Source: an uncultured Clostridia bacterium (GTDB lineage Bacteria > Bacillota > Clostridia > TANB77 > CAG-508). From it: DNA of 64,000 nt. The number at the start of each line of letters is the position of its first letter. Position 1 is the first letter of the stretch. The DNA lies in NCBI GenBank assembly GCA_947601495.1, contig CANQGE010000004.1:38061-102060 (forward strand). The letters are read 5' to 3'. The notes below the pieces were generated by a model. That model made no database searches and was not told the DNA's origin. It saw only the letters and a program-made list of their open reading frames with translations. Below are positions 30,501 to 38,927 of the stretch, in pieces. A program made the translations under genes and the position numbers.

Positions 30501-32124
30501 TAGAAATTTCGTTCATATCATCATAATTATCTGCAAAAAATCTAATTTGTTTTAAATCATTCCAAACGTGTGGCAACATTTTTACATAATCCCACTCTTT
30601 AGAAGTTTTTTCATTTAATAGAAATACAAGCCTTAAATCTTCATAACTATGAAAAGTAATTAATTGTACAATTAAATTTTTTATATATTTAACAGTAAAA
30701 ACATCATTTTTTGATACAATTGCTGAAACTCGATTTTTAATAAAAGATAGAGTTATAGGTGCATTATTTATATATTGAGCATCTGTTAAAATTTTATTTA
30801 GTAATGCTACAAGATTATCATCTACCATAGTAAATTTTTCTTGTGGATATGTAATATCAACATCTAGTGGAACTTTTCCTAAACCTAATCTAATAGTAAG
30901 AAAATCGTCATCTTGTATCTTTCTTTCCCATAATCTATGCTCGTTTGATAAAATTGCTTGAATACATTCATCAGAAGATAAGAAATTTTCACAAAGAATA
31001 CTTCTTTGTTTATTTTTTATACTTTCTATTAAAGTATTTTTTTCATCAAGATAAGATTTATATCTATTTTGTCTTTTAATTTCATATTTTTCTTTTACAC
31101 TTCTTTCCCAATTATTATTTAAAACGGGAATAAGTAGCATTGCTGCAAGCATAGCGAGTGTTGAAATAACACTTACAATAATATCTATTGCAGTTGCAGT
31201 TCCACTTAGTACAGATTTGATTGTATTTGAAAAAGAAATAATCATTACAACACTTATAGCTATAGAAGAACCAAGAGCAAGAAGCATTGGTTTTTGATTA
31301 TCTTCTTGCAATTCAGGAGGCTCATTTATAATAACTTTTTCCGTTTTTATTTGAGGAATTATTCGAGGAGATCTATAGTAATAATCTATAGAGTCTGGTT
31401 CAAATATTTCATCAGATTCACTATTTTTAATTTGAACAAGATTTGGTGAAACATTTTTTAACTTACTTAATGTAAAATTAATATCATCCAAAGACATATT
31501 TTTTAAAGGGTTATTTATATATAAGCTATTTTTTATCATAATTATTTGTAAGCCCATTATAAAAATAATATCACCATTAAATATATTTTTTGTGTTGTTG
31601 TATATAGGAAAATCATTAACAAATAAACCAAATTGTTTATCAAAATTTTCTATTGTCCATTTACCGTTAATTTTTAATATTTTAGCATGAAGAGGAGCGA
31701 TAAAAGGATTTTTATATTCAATGTTATTACTACTACTAGTCCCAATTGTAATTTCATTTGTATTTGTAATATCCACATGGATAAAATTTTGTTCAAAATC
31801 TGGTAAGCAGCATAAAATATAAATTTCTTTAGAATTACGCAAAAGAATAGGATATGTATGACCTTCTTCTAAAATAATATTTGGTAATATAGTTTTTTCA
31901 TTTGAAACAATATGCAAAGTATCTTCTTTTCTAGTTATGCATTTAGGGTTTAAAGCTTGAACATAATTATTGCTTATTATTTCGTATACATCTTTATTTA
32001 TTTTTATGTTTAATAGTTTTTTTTCAAAATTTTGTGTTTTATCAACAATCCAATAATTTTGGATTACATTTTTGGGTAAATTATCTTTTACTAGATATTT
32101 TTTTCCAACAATTACAACACGCAT
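27519..32124 (-). CDS. essC: Type VII secretion ATPase EssC, read through a +1 frameshift at CGG
   Basis: ATG 32124 (RVVIVGKKYLVKD) has GGAG 8 bases upstream; the frame extends 77 codons further up but that part has no EssC likeness. Two N-terminal FHA-like domains (residues 1-250; ITIGTSSSNN) are followed by two membrane segments near 330-380 and FtsK/SpoIIIE-type ATPases. D1 has GSTGSGKS (about 735), LLIDYKGGG and ICDEFAEL. D2 has GSGESGKE (about 1078). D3 lacks a P-loop. The 0 frame ends at 27775 in VKRKR, but the next frame continues with GKHSFIIVENADD, SGIWIGNGF and GYVVQNGIPVLIKLIG, which match EssC's D3 end. Skipping the C of in-frame CGG (27786-27784) joins them into about 1534 residues, near normal EssC size. 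It drives secretion of WXG100-type substrates at the membrane. Confidence 0.87.
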
Positions 32125-32348
32125 TTTTTTCTCCATTTCTACATAAAGACTATTTTTAATTATAATTTTAGATATATTTAATATATCAAAATTAAGAAGT
32201 AAAGGCAATGAAAAATGCTTATGTACATAGAATTGTAACACAAAAAACAAAATGTAATAAAAAAATAATAAATATGTAATAAATCTTGCAAACTGGCATA
32301 AAGACAAAGTTAGTAAAATTTCAAAAAAGCATAAAAAAAATATTATTG

Positions 32349-32377
32349 TTGACATCTAAAAAATTTAATAATATTTT
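32349..32377 (+). promoter_or_regulatory. Promoter of the T7SS substrate genes
   Basis: TTGACA (32349-32354), a 17-base spacer and TATTTT (32372-32377). The start would fall near 32384, about 45 bases before the ATG. The divergent gap 32125-32429 is strongly A/T-rich. A possible leftward -10 (TATAAT on the minus strand, 32164-32159) for essC lacks a good -35. Confidence 0.6.
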
Positions 32378-32429
32378 ATAAACGAGAACAAAAGATAATA
32401 TACAAAAGTAAAAAAGGGGGGTGAATGGT

Positions 32430-32708
32430 ATGGCAGTATTGCTAACAGATGAAAACAGACAAAAATTTAGTGAAACAATTGATCACTTAGAGGCTCATAT
32501 TGATGAACTAAAAGCAGAGTTAAACCATACAACAGAATTATTAACAACAGGAATAGGAGCAGATTTTCAAACTTTCTATGAAACAGGTAGAAAAAGAACA
32601 GATGCTTTGGAAGACATTGTTAATATGTTGTTAGGTGTAATGGGTGATTTTTATTCTTTTACAGAAGTTTTAAGAGAATATTTAAAAGCATCTCAAACAG
32701 TGGAATAA
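32430..32708 (+). CDS. WXG100-like small T7SS substrate
   Basis: ATG 32430 follows a G-rich ribosome site (32415-32422); a GTG at 32421 lies inside that site. 92 residues, all predicted helix: helix 1 (DENRQKFSETIDHLEAHIDELKAEL), a turn with GIGADF, helix 2 (GRKRTDALEDIVNMLLGVM) and an end in FTEVLREYLKAS. The size, the helix-turn-helix plan and the position opposite essC fit an ESAT-6/WXG100 protein, but the W of the WXG turn is not present. It is probably secreted by the EssC machine as a dimer. The absence of an exact motif leaves the family assignment open. Confidence 0.65.
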   Translation: MAVLLTDENRQKFSETIDHLEAHIDELKAELNHTTELLTTGIGADFQTFYETGRKRTDALEDIVNMLLGVMGDFYSFTEVLREYLKASQTVE

Positions 32709-32743
32709 TTAAAAAATTTATACTAAAGTAAGGAGGGAAAAAA

Positions 32744-33130
32744 ATGGCAAAGAAAAAAAATAATTTAACATCAGCAGATTTAAGAAAATGGAAAGATGAT
32801 GTTATAGAACAAATTAACAATGTAGTTTGTAAAGAAAAATTTGGAGCAATAGAAGAAGATATAGCAGCTTTCGAAGAAATTACTTTGTTTGATGGAACAG
32901 AAGAAGATGAACAAAATATAAATTATAAATTTACAGATTTAAAATATCTTCTTGAAACAGCAAGAGGAAGTGAAGGTCTTGGAGGATGGATAGAAGATTG
33001 GAAAACAGACCTAGATGCTGCAATCGAAGAGAGAGTAAAAGCTGAAAATATAGCAAAAGAAGGTATAGACCAATTTAGAGAAACTGCCGACAAGATAAAG
33101 AAAACAAGAACACAAAAGAAATATAAATAA
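32744..33130 (+). CDS. Helical T7SS-associated protein of unknown family
   Basis: A 128-residue, highly charged, mostly helical protein with an AAGGAGGG ribosome site. Features visible: Lys-rich N-terminus, a central acidic FDGTEEDEQN segment, a GLGGWIEDW turn and a Lys/Arg-rich C-terminus. It has no signal peptide or membrane segment. It lies 35 bases after the WXG100-like gene and ends at a shared terminator, so it is very likely co-transcribed with it. It may be a partner, chaperone or second substrate of the T7SS. I do not recognise the family. Confidence 0.6.
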   Translation: MAKKKNNLTSADLRKWKDDVIEQINNVVCKEKFGAIEEDIAAFEEITLFDGTEEDEQNINYKFTDLKYLLETARGSEGLGGWIEDWKTDLDAAIEERVKAENIAKEGIDQFRETADKIKKTRTQKKYK

Positions 33131-33141
33131 AATACATAAAA

Positions 33142-33169
33142 AACATCCTTGCGATAAGGATGTTTTTTT
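33142..33169. terminator. Terminator between the T7SS substrate operon and mgtA
   Basis: AACATCCTT (33142-33150) pairs with AAGGATGTT (33156-33164) around GCGAT and is followed by a T-run. The upstream A-run makes it usable for the convergent mgtA transcript too. Confidence 0.88.
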
Positions 33170-33199
33170 ATACCTATTTTTATTAATTTTAAGTGAAAA

Positions 33200-35806
33200 T
33201 TAAATCCATTCACCATATTTTTTAATATATATTTTCTTAGCAAAGCTTGCTACAATGCAGTATGCAAAAGATAATCCAAACATTAGAATAATAACATTTA
33301 ATCCAATTGGAACAAGGCTTATTGCTTTTCCTAAAGCTGTATATGGAAGAAGAAGTGCAGCAATTATAATTACAAAAGATGAGATGTATACAGGTAAGCT
33401 TGCCTTGCTAGATTTTAATGGATTCTTTGCTGTTCTAATAACATATAGTCCAAGCAAATTTGAAATTATACTATAAGTAAACCAAATTGTTTGGAATGCT
33501 AAAACGGTTCTAACATTTAATATAAACCAAAGTATAGCAAATATGATTAAGTCGAATGCAGAGCTTAATGGACCCATGAAAAACATAAAGTGTTTTAAGC
33601 CATTTATATCTAATTTTTTAGGTTCCTGAAGTGCTTCTTTATCAACATTATCAAAAGGTAAAGTCATTTGCCCAAAATCATATAAAAGCCCTTCAACTAA
33701 AAGCTGAATAGGAGTTTCTGGTAAGAATGGTAAAAGTACACTTGCAAACATAACAGAAATAACTTCTCCAAAGTTAAAACTTGTTGCCATTTTAATATAT
33801 TTCATTAGATTTACGAATGTTTTTCTTCCTTCTGCAACACCATCTAGTAATACATTTAAATCTTTTTCTAGTAAAATTATATCAGCAGATTCTTTTGCAA
33901 TATCAACAGCTGTATCAACTGAAACACCAACATCTGAATTCATAAGAGAAGGACCATCGTTTATTCCATCACCCATATAACCTACCGTGTTTCCAGAATC
34001 TCTTAAAACACGAACAACTCTAGCTTTTTGAATAGGTGAAAGCTTTGCAAAAATATTAGTTTTTCTTAAGTGATTTAAAAGAGCTAAATCTGTTAATTTA
34101 TCTATTTGACTTCCAGTAATAATTCTTTTTGAATTAATTCCTACTTTATTGCAAACACATCTTGTAATTTCAACATTATCTCCTGTTAAAACAATAACAC
34201 GAATTCCAACTTTGTTTAGTTTTTCAATAGATTCCTTGGCGCTTTCTTTAGGAGGATCTAGAAAACCTATAAATCCCATTAAAATCATATTGCTTTCATT
34301 TTGAACATCAAATTTTTCTATTCCGTTAATATCTTTTTTTCTGCAAACAGCAACAACTCTTAAACCATCTTCATTTAATTTTTTACTTATATTTAATATG
34401 TTTGTTTTTATTTCTTTTGTAATAGGGCTTATTTCTCCGTTGTAATCTACACTTGTACAAATGCTTAAAATTTCTTCAACAGCACCTTTAGTAATCATTT
34501 GTTTTTCTGTTCCATCATCTAAAATAACAGATAAACGTCTACGAGAAAAATCAAAAGGAATTTCATCTATTTTTTTATATTGCTTTTCAAAAACTTTCAT
34601 ATCATTTTGAAGTCCTCTTGCAATTACAGCTTCATCAATGTTTCCTTTTAGACCTGTTTGAAAATAAGAGTTAAGAAAAGCATGTTTTAAAACTCTTGTG
34701 TCTTCTTCGCCATGTACATTTAAATATTTTTCAAGAACAATTTTATCTTCTGTTAATGTTCCAGTTTTATCTGTGCAAAGAATATTCATTGCACCAAAGT
34801 TTTCTATTGAATCTAGTTTTTTTACAATTGTTTTCTTTTTAGACATTCTTACAGCGCCTTTAGATAAACTAGAAGATAAAATTACTGGTAAAAGTAAAGG
34901 TGTTATACAAATTGCAATAGCAACAGCAAAAGTAAATGCTATAATAGCACTGTGTTTCCAAGCATTTAAAAGGAAAACAATTGGAATAATTATAAGCATA
35001 AAATGAATTAATAATTTGCTTATGTTTTCAATTCCTTGTTGAAAAGCAGTTTTAGGCTTTCCAGTAGAAAGAGTTTTTGCAACTTTTCCCAAATAAGTGT
35101 TATCACCAGTTTTTATAATAACACCTTTTGCTGAGCCAGATGCTACGTTTGTTCCCATAAAACAAATTGTATCTAAATCTGCAATAGTTGCTATATCATC
35201 AATAGCAAGTTCAGAATCTGCAAGTTTTTTAACTGTATCAGATTCTCCAGTTAAAGCAGATTGTCCAACATATAAATCTTTTGCTTCAATAATTCTTAAA
35301 TCCGCTGGAATCATACTACCAGCTGAAAGAACAACTGTATCTCCTTGAACAACCTCTTTTATAGGAATTTGTTTTTCTTTTCCATCACGAATAACTGTTG
35401 CAGTAGTTGCTACTAATTCTTTTAATTTTTCAGCAGCTTTATTTGAACGATATTCTTCAAAGAAATCTAAAAAAGTACTTGCTGTAACAAGTATTGCAAT
35501 AACAATAATGTTTGCATAACTTGGAGTTTCTGCTAAGTAAACATCTGTGTAAAGTAAAATTATAACAATACCAAGTAAAATTAAGTTAAAAGGTGAAAGA
35601 AGGCTTTCTAAAAAATAGTGATACCATTTTTTAGGCTTTGCTTGAGTAATTTCATTTGGTCCAAAACTTTGTAAATTTTCATTTGCCTTTTTAGAAGAAA
35701 GACCTTTTTCAGAAACTTTAAAAGATTTGATAAATTCGTCTTTTGATAAAGTGCACTCCTTTCCATAAAATTTTGCAACATTAACTTCTTCTTTAGGATT
35801 TTCCAT
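33200..35806 (-). CDS. mgtA: MgtA-like P-type cation ATPase (probable Mg2+ importer)
   Basis: 868 residues with P-type ATPase signatures: TGES actuator loop (SALTGESDTV), DKTGT phosphorylation site (CTDKTGTLTED), TGDN and GDGIND hinge. The C-terminal membrane region, with NVDKEALQEPKKLDINGLKHFMFFMGPLSS-type sequence, is typical of the MgtA/MgtB (P3B) group. MgtA proteins usually read TPEMLP in the fourth membrane helix; here the spot reads TPLLLP, so ion specificity deserves caution. The ribosome site (GGAG) is about 13 bases from the ATG, longer than usual. The promoter/leader is short, with no room for an M-box. Its 5' end exists in a second, decayed copy at 36586-36711. Confidence 0.85.
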   Translation of the reverse strand: MENPKEEVNVAKFYGKECTLSKDEFIKSFKVSEKGLSSKKANENLQSFGPNEITQAKPKKWYHYFLESLLSPFNLILLGIVIILLYTDVYLAETPSYANIIVIAILVTASTFLDFFEEYRSNKAAEKLKELVATTATVIRDGKEKQIPIKEVVQGDTVVLSAGSMIPADLRIIEAKDLYVGQSALTGESDTVKKLADSELAIDDIATIADLDTICFMGTNVASGSAKGVIIKTGDNTYLGKVAKTLSTGKPKTAFQQGIENISKLLIHFMLIIIPIVFLLNAWKHSAIIAFTFAVAIAICITPLLLPVILSSSLSKGAVRMSKKKTIVKKLDSIENFGAMNILCTDKTGTLTEDKIVLEKYLNVHGEEDTRVLKHAFLNSYFQTGLKGNIDEAVIARGLQNDMKVFEKQYKKIDEIPFDFSRRRLSVILDDGTEKQMITKGAVEEILSICTSVDYNGEISPITKEIKTNILNISKKLNEDGLRVVAVCRKKDINGIEKFDVQNESNMILMGFIGFLDPPKESAKESIEKLNKVGIRVIVLTGDNVEITRCVCNKVGINSKRIITGSQIDKLTDLALLNHLRKTNIFAKLSPIQKARVVRVLRDSGNTVGYMGDGINDGPSLMNSDVGVSVDTAVDIAKESADIILLEKDLNVLLDGVAEGRKTFVNLMKYIKMATSFNFGEVISVMFASVLLPFLPETPIQLLVEGLLYDFGQMTLPFDNVDKEALQEPKKLDINGLKHFMFFMGPLSSAFDLIIFAILWFILNVRTVLAFQTIWFTYSIISNLLGLYVIRTAKNPLKSSKASLPVYISSFVIIIAALLLPYTALGKAISLVPIGLNVIILMFGLSFAYCIVASFAKKIYIKKYGEWI

Positions 35807-35882
35807 TTTTTAAAATCATCTCCTTTTTTTAAAACAATATTATTATATCACTAATTTATAAAGTATATAAAATTTTTGATAA
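35758..35882 (-). repeat. Left copy of the duplicated mgtA promoter/5' end
   Basis: This stretch (mgtA codons 1-16, ribosome site and promoter) recurs with small changes at 36586-36711, offset about 828 bases. Shared blocks include ATTTTCCATTTTTTAAAATC and ATATAAAATTTTTGAT. On the minus strand a TATAAT with an upstream TG (extended -10) lies in this copy. The two copies flank the toxin-antitoxin pair. Confidence 0.8.
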
Positions 35883-35885
35883 ATA

Positions 35886-35926
35886 AAAAACTGCTAGCCC
35901 AATAACAATATTTGCTAGCAGTTTTT
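35886..35926. terminator. Terminator of the toxin-antitoxin operon
   Basis: A 13-bp stem AAAAACTGCTAGC (35886-35898) / GCTAGCAGTTTTT (35914-35926) with a 15-base loop. It is symmetrical and active for minus-strand transcripts leaving the toxin gene, insulating mgtA. Confidence 0.85.
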
Positions 35927-35930
35927 AAAA

Positions 35931-36194
35931 TTAATTTTCATAATGAGACCAAACACTTATTATTTTTATTGTTTTTTGATCTTCATATATTTGATATACT
36001 AATCTATGTTGAATGTTAATTCGTCTGGAATAAGCACCTTGTAAATCACCAACTAATTTTTCATAAGGTGGTGGATTTTGAAAAGGATTTTCTTTTAATA
36101 TATCTATTAAGTTTTTAGCTTTTTCGCTTAAACCAACTGATTTTAATTTTGGTATATCTTTAAGTACTTGCTTTCTGTAAACGATTTTGTACAT
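35931..36194 (-). CDS. YoeB/Txe-type mRNA interferase toxin
   Basis: ATG 36194 begins 1 base after the antitoxin stop, indicating coupling; an in-frame upstream ATG would overlap it. 87 residues. YKIVYRKQVLKDIPKLK, PPPYEKLVGDLQGAYSRRINIQHRLVYQI and the ending ISVWSHYEN match the RelE-fold YoeB/Txe family, in which a Glu, Arg and terminal His-Tyr carry out ribosome-dependent mRNA cleavage. It is neutralised by the upstream gene product. The gene sits inside the duplicated mgtA leader region, which suggests acquisition as a small module. Confidence 0.9.
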   Translation of the reverse strand: MYKIVYRKQVLKDIPKLKSVGLSEKAKNLIDILKENPFQNPPPYEKLVGDLQGAYSRRINIQHRLVYQIYEDQKTIKIISVWSHYEN

Positions 36195-36195
36195 A

Positions 36196-36444
36196 TTACC
36201 ATTCCACCTCATCTTCGCTTACACAATCTTTAATATCTTCTTTCAAGCCTTTTTTAATATCTTCTTTTAAGCCTGGAATTGAAGAAATATATAGTGTTTC
36301 AATTAAATTGTTATAATCTTCTTCAGATAAAACTATAGCATTTCCATTTTTTGTAGAAATATTTAAAGGCTCATTATATTTTATAGTTTGCTCTAATAAT
36401 TCATATATATCTTTTCTAAAATTTGTAATATTTACATTTGTCAT
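36196..36444 (-). CDS. YefM/Phd-type antitoxin
   Basis: ATG 36444 is preferred because GGAGG lies 7-11 bases upstream; an ATG 15 bases further out overlaps that site. 82 residues. The N-terminal NITNFRKDIYELLEQTIKYNEPL and ISTKNGNAIVLSEEDYNNLIETLYI form the Phd/YefM DNA-binding fold, with an acidic C-terminal tail (DCVSEDEVEW) that would wrap the toxin. A short repeat LKEDIK occurs twice in the tail. It probably represses its own promoter at 36485-36513 together with the toxin. Confidence 0.9.
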   Translation of the reverse strand: MTNVNITNFRKDIYELLEQTIKYNEPLNISTKNGNAIVLSEEDYNNLIETLYISSIPGLKEDIKKGLKEDIKDCVSEDEVEW

Positions 36445-36484
36445 AAAAAACACCTCCATATATAATTAAGTAATTATATAATTA

Positions 36485-36513
36485 ATTATAACATACGTTT
36501 TTGCGTACGTCAA
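36485..36513 (-). promoter_or_regulatory. Promoter and operator of the toxin-antitoxin operon
   Basis: On the minus strand TTGACG (36513-36508), a 17-base spacer and TATAAT (36490-36485). The spacer holds an imperfect inverted repeat, ACGTACG...CGTATGT, a plausible site for YefM-type autorepression. A/T palindromic sequence continues toward the antitoxin start. Confidence 0.75.
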
Positions 36514-36585
36514 TTATATTATATGCAAAAACATAAATATTTATTATAAAAAAAATTAATTATTTTATTAGGTAAGTAGTATATT

Positions 36586-36711
36586 CTTTTTCATAAAGTT
36601 TAGCTAAATTGACTTATTCTTTAAGATTTTCCATTTTTTAAAATCATCTCCTTTTTTAAAAACAAAATTTTATATCACTAATTTAAAAGTATATAAAATT
36701 TTTGATATAAT
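36586..36711 (-). pseudogene. Decayed second copy of the mgtA promoter and first codons
   Basis: On the minus strand ATG at 36634 is followed by M E N L K E stop V N L A K L Y E K E, against M E N P K E E V N V A K F Y G K E in mgtA. The ribosome site and about 60 upstream bases also match. A stop at codon 7 and loss of similarity after about 20 codons make it a remnant. Its -10 has drifted to TATAAA. Confidence 0.8.
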
Positions 36712-36786
36712 TTAAAAATGATGTAACCTTTTTTAAAAAAATATCAATATAAAGATATAAGATATCTTAAAGAAAAGGAGTTTAAA

Positions 36787-37335
36787 TTGAAAGAAGGAAT
36801 CAAAGATTATAAAATAGAAAATAATCTAAATTTAGAAAAAATAATAAATGAGTATAGTGGATATGTATATAAAGTTATAAAAAATATGTCTTTTAGTTTA
36901 TCCAATGAAGATGTAGAAGAAATTGTTTCAGATACATTTTTTGTGTTATGGAAAAATAGAGAAAAATTAGAAGATGAAAGAAAGTTAAGTTCTTATATAG
37001 CAGGAATTACAAGAAACTTAGTAAGAGAAAAACAAAGAAAACAAGAAAATAATAAAAACATATTAGATTATGAAGATGTCTTGAAAGATGATTTAAAAAT
37101 AGATATGTTGTATGAACAAAGAGAAAAAATTTCAATAATTGAAAATATAGTAAAAAGTATGAAAGAAGAAGATATAATGATTTTTAAACTATATTATTAT
37201 TCATCAAAAAAGATAAAAGAAATAGCAAAAGAATTGAAAATAACGGAATTTAATGTAAAAACTAAACTTTATAGGATTAGAAAAAAAGTAAGAAAAGAAT
37301 TGATAAAGGAGGGATATAGTTATGATAGAAAATAA
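36787..37335 (+). CDS. ECF-type RNA polymerase sigma factor (first copy)
   Basis: Translation probably starts at TTG 36787, with AAAGGAG at 36774-36780; no ATG is suitably placed. 182 residues. Region 2 spans YSGYVYKVIKNMS to RNLVREKQRK (with DVEEIVSDTFFVLWKNR), and region 4 spans KEEDIMIFKLYYYS to FNVKTKLYRIRKKV, a helix-turn-helix. There is no region 3, as in ECF sigmas. It overlaps the downstream DUF4179 gene by 14 bases, so the two are translationally coupled as sigma and anti-sigma. A TGTAACCTTTTTT element at 36722-36734 resembles an ECF -35 and may mean autoregulation. The paralog is at 44252. Confidence 0.85.
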   Translation: MKEGIKDYKIENNLNLEKIINEYSGYVYKVIKNMSFSLSNEDVEEIVSDTFFVLWKNREKLEDERKLSSYIAGITRNLVREKQRKQENNKNILDYEDVLKDDLKIDMLYEQREKISIIENIVKSMKEEDIMIFKLYYYSSKKIKEIAKELKITEFNVKTKLYRIRKKVRKELIKEGYSYDRK

Positions 37336-38488
37336 TAAAATTTTAGAGAATGTAAAACTAAAAATTTCTATATCTAACTTTGCAAATGATGAAAAAATTT
37401 TATATTCTTCCCTAAAAAAAGAAAAGATAAGTTTTAAAAATAATAGAAAAAAATTTCTAAAATTTGCATCAGCTGCATGCTTTATTTTTGCAATGATTAC
37501 AGGGATAACTTTCGCAAAAGAGATACAAAATTTTATGATAGATATAAAAAATAAATTTGGAGCAAATGCAAGTAATGGCGTTCAAACTGCAGTAGAAAAT
37601 GATTATATTGAAAAAGTAAATTTAGATTATATAAATTCTGATGGATTACAAATTGCAGTAGATTCATTTTTAATGGATGATTATAATTTTGATATAAATT
37701 TTAAAATAAAAATTAATGACAAATATAATGTGGAAGAAATGCCATATTTAGATTTAACTGATTTAAAAATTGTTGATGAAAACAATAATATTATATTTAT
37801 TGCAAAAGAATTAGAGCAACAAATGTATGAGAAAAAGGATGATAAAATTTATGAACCAATATTTTGGAACGGATATGGATATAATATTGAAGAAATAAGT
37901 AAAAATGAGTGTATTATACATCTAGCAGTACATGCAACAGAAGAACATAAAATACCAAAATCTAAAAAATTATATATTACTCTTTCTAACGTAAATGTGA
38001 GAAAAAAGTCAAATGCTCATGAACATTCAGATATCAATTGCGAAGGAAATTGGAATTTTGAACTTGATGTACCAGAAGAGTTTTATAATAGAGAAAATAT
38101 TATTTATAAAGCAACAAGTTCAACAGATAAAGGAATAGATGTAAATACTATTCAAGCAAAGCTTTCTAACACAGCATTAAAAATATATATTCCTGTGATT
38201 AAGACTAATAAAATTGATTTTGATTTATTACAAAATAGAGAAAAAGGCAATGTGTCTGATATGATTGCAATTCAAAAAGAATATGTAGAAACATCTGATG
38301 GAAGAACGTTTGAAATAGCTGGCAGAAGTGATGGAGATGGTGGATATAGCATTGAATCTTATGATGAAAAAGTAATAACAAATTATCATCAAACTTTTAA
38401 TTTAACAAAATTTGATACAACAGATGAAATTAAAGTTCATTTGTTTACAAATAAAAAAGAAGAAATAATTATAAAATTAAATAAATAA
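37322..38488 (+). CDS. DUF4179 membrane anti-sigma factor (first copy)
   Basis: 388 residues with GGAGG 9 bases upstream of the ATG. A cytoplasmic N-terminus of about 45 residues, rich in Lys, is followed by one membrane segment (FLKFASAACFIFAMITGITFA) and a large extracytoplasmic domain beginning DYIEKVNLDYINSDGLQIAVDSFLMDDYNF, the recognisable DUF4179 opening. DUF4179 proteins accompany ECF sigma factors in Clostridia and are taken to hold them at the membrane until an envelope signal arrives; the signal is unknown. It overlaps the sigma gene by 14 bases. The paralogous pair lies at 44252-45935. Confidence 0.8.
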   Translation: MIENNKILENVKLKISISNFANDEKILYSSLKKEKISFKNNRKKFLKFASAACFIFAMITGITFAKEIQNFMIDIKNKFGANASNGVQTAVENDYIEKVNLDYINSDGLQIAVDSFLMDDYNFDINFKIKINDKYNVEEMPYLDLTDLKIVDENNNIIFIAKELEQQMYEKKDDKIYEPIFWNGYGYNIEEISKNECIIHLAVHATEEHKIPKSKKLYITLSNVNVRKKSNAHEHSDINCEGNWNFELDVPEEFYNRENIIYKATSSTDKGIDVNTIQAKLSNTALKIYIPVIKTNKIDFDLLQNREKGNVSDMIAIQKEYVETSDGRTFEIAGRSDGDGGYSIESYDEKVITNYHQTFNLTKFDTTDEIKVHLFTNKKEEIIIKLNK

Positions 38489-38506
38489 TATTTCCAATAA
38501 AAACTA

Positions 38507-38535
38507 TTGAAAATATAAAAATAAGATGTTAAAAT
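38507..38535 (+). promoter_or_regulatory. Promoter of the hydrogenase-maturation operon
   Basis: TTGAAA (38507-38512), a 17-base spacer and TAAAAT (38530-38535), with TG at 38527-38528 giving an extended -10. Transcription should begin near 38542, leaving about 140 bases of leader before the first gene. Confidence 0.75.
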
Positions 38536-38541
38536 TCTATT

Positions 38542-38650
38542 AAAGTTTTCTAACGGAAAGCAGTATTAAAAACTCCTAACCGAAAGAGCGCAAAATAGGA
38601 ATAGTATTAGTTATATAACTGCGCCCTTAAAAGATTGGGTGCAGTTTTTT
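38542..38650 (+). ncRNA. Structured leader RNA ending in a terminator (candidate riboswitch or attenuator)
   Basis: Between the promoter and the hydrogenase-maturation genes lie two near-repeats, CTAACGGAAAG (38550-38560) and CTAACCGAAAG (38575-38585). A TCCTA/TAGGA stem encloses the second. A loop GCGC (near 38588) could pair with the GCGC of the downstream terminator arm (38621-38626 region). The terminator is complete, so read-through would have to be conditional. I do not recognise the class; an ordinary upstream-operon terminator remains possible. Confidence 0.5.
38617..38650 (+). terminator. Intrinsic terminator ahead of the hydE operon
   Basis: AACTGCGCCC (38617-38626) pairs with GGGTGCAGTT (38637-38646) with one G-T pair and a 10-base loop, followed by six T. 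It lies downstream of a promoter and upstream of the first coding region, the usual geometry of an attenuator. Confidence 0.8.
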
Positions 38651-38681
38651 GCGAATTAATTTTATAAAAATGGAGGAAAAT

Positions 38682-38927
38682 ATGGAAACAAGAGTAGCAG
38701 TTATTGGAATAATTGTGGAAAACAAAGAAAGTGTATCAGCTCTAAATAGCTTACTTTCAGAATATGGAGATTTTATTATTGGAAGAATGGGAATTCCATA
38801 TCACAAAAAAGGAATTAATGTTATTTCAATAGTAATTGATGCAGAAGAAAATGTAATAAATGCCTTAAGTGGAAAAATTGGAAGACTAGGTGGTGTTTAT
38901 GCAAAAACAGCATACAGCAATAAGTAG
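38682..38927 (+). CDS. TM1266-type iron-only hydrogenase system regulator
   Basis: ATG 38682 has GGAGG at 38672-38676. 81 residues with an ACT-like/NikR-C-like beta-alpha pattern: ETRVAVIGIIVENKESV, LLSEYGDFIIGRMGIPY, GINVISIVIDA and a C-terminal GKIGRLGGVYAKTAYS. This matches the small putative regulator that precedes hydE in many [FeFe]-hydrogenase anaerobes. The ligand is not established. It overlaps hydE by 29 bases, so the two are tightly coupled. Confidence 0.85.
   Translation: METRVAVIGIIVENKESVSALNSLLSEYGDFIIGRMGIPYHKKGINVISIVIDAEENVINALSGKIGRLGGVYAKTAYSNK

Noticed and set aside
32125..32355. 77-codon N-terminal extension of essC
   Set aside because: The extension is hydrophobic Phe/Leu-rich with no EssC similarity. 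The ATG at 32124 has a ribosome site and starts the recognisable FHA region.
35807..35882. M-box magnesium riboswitch upstream of mgtA
   Set aside because: The leader is only a few dozen bases and has no complex pairing, too short for an M-box.
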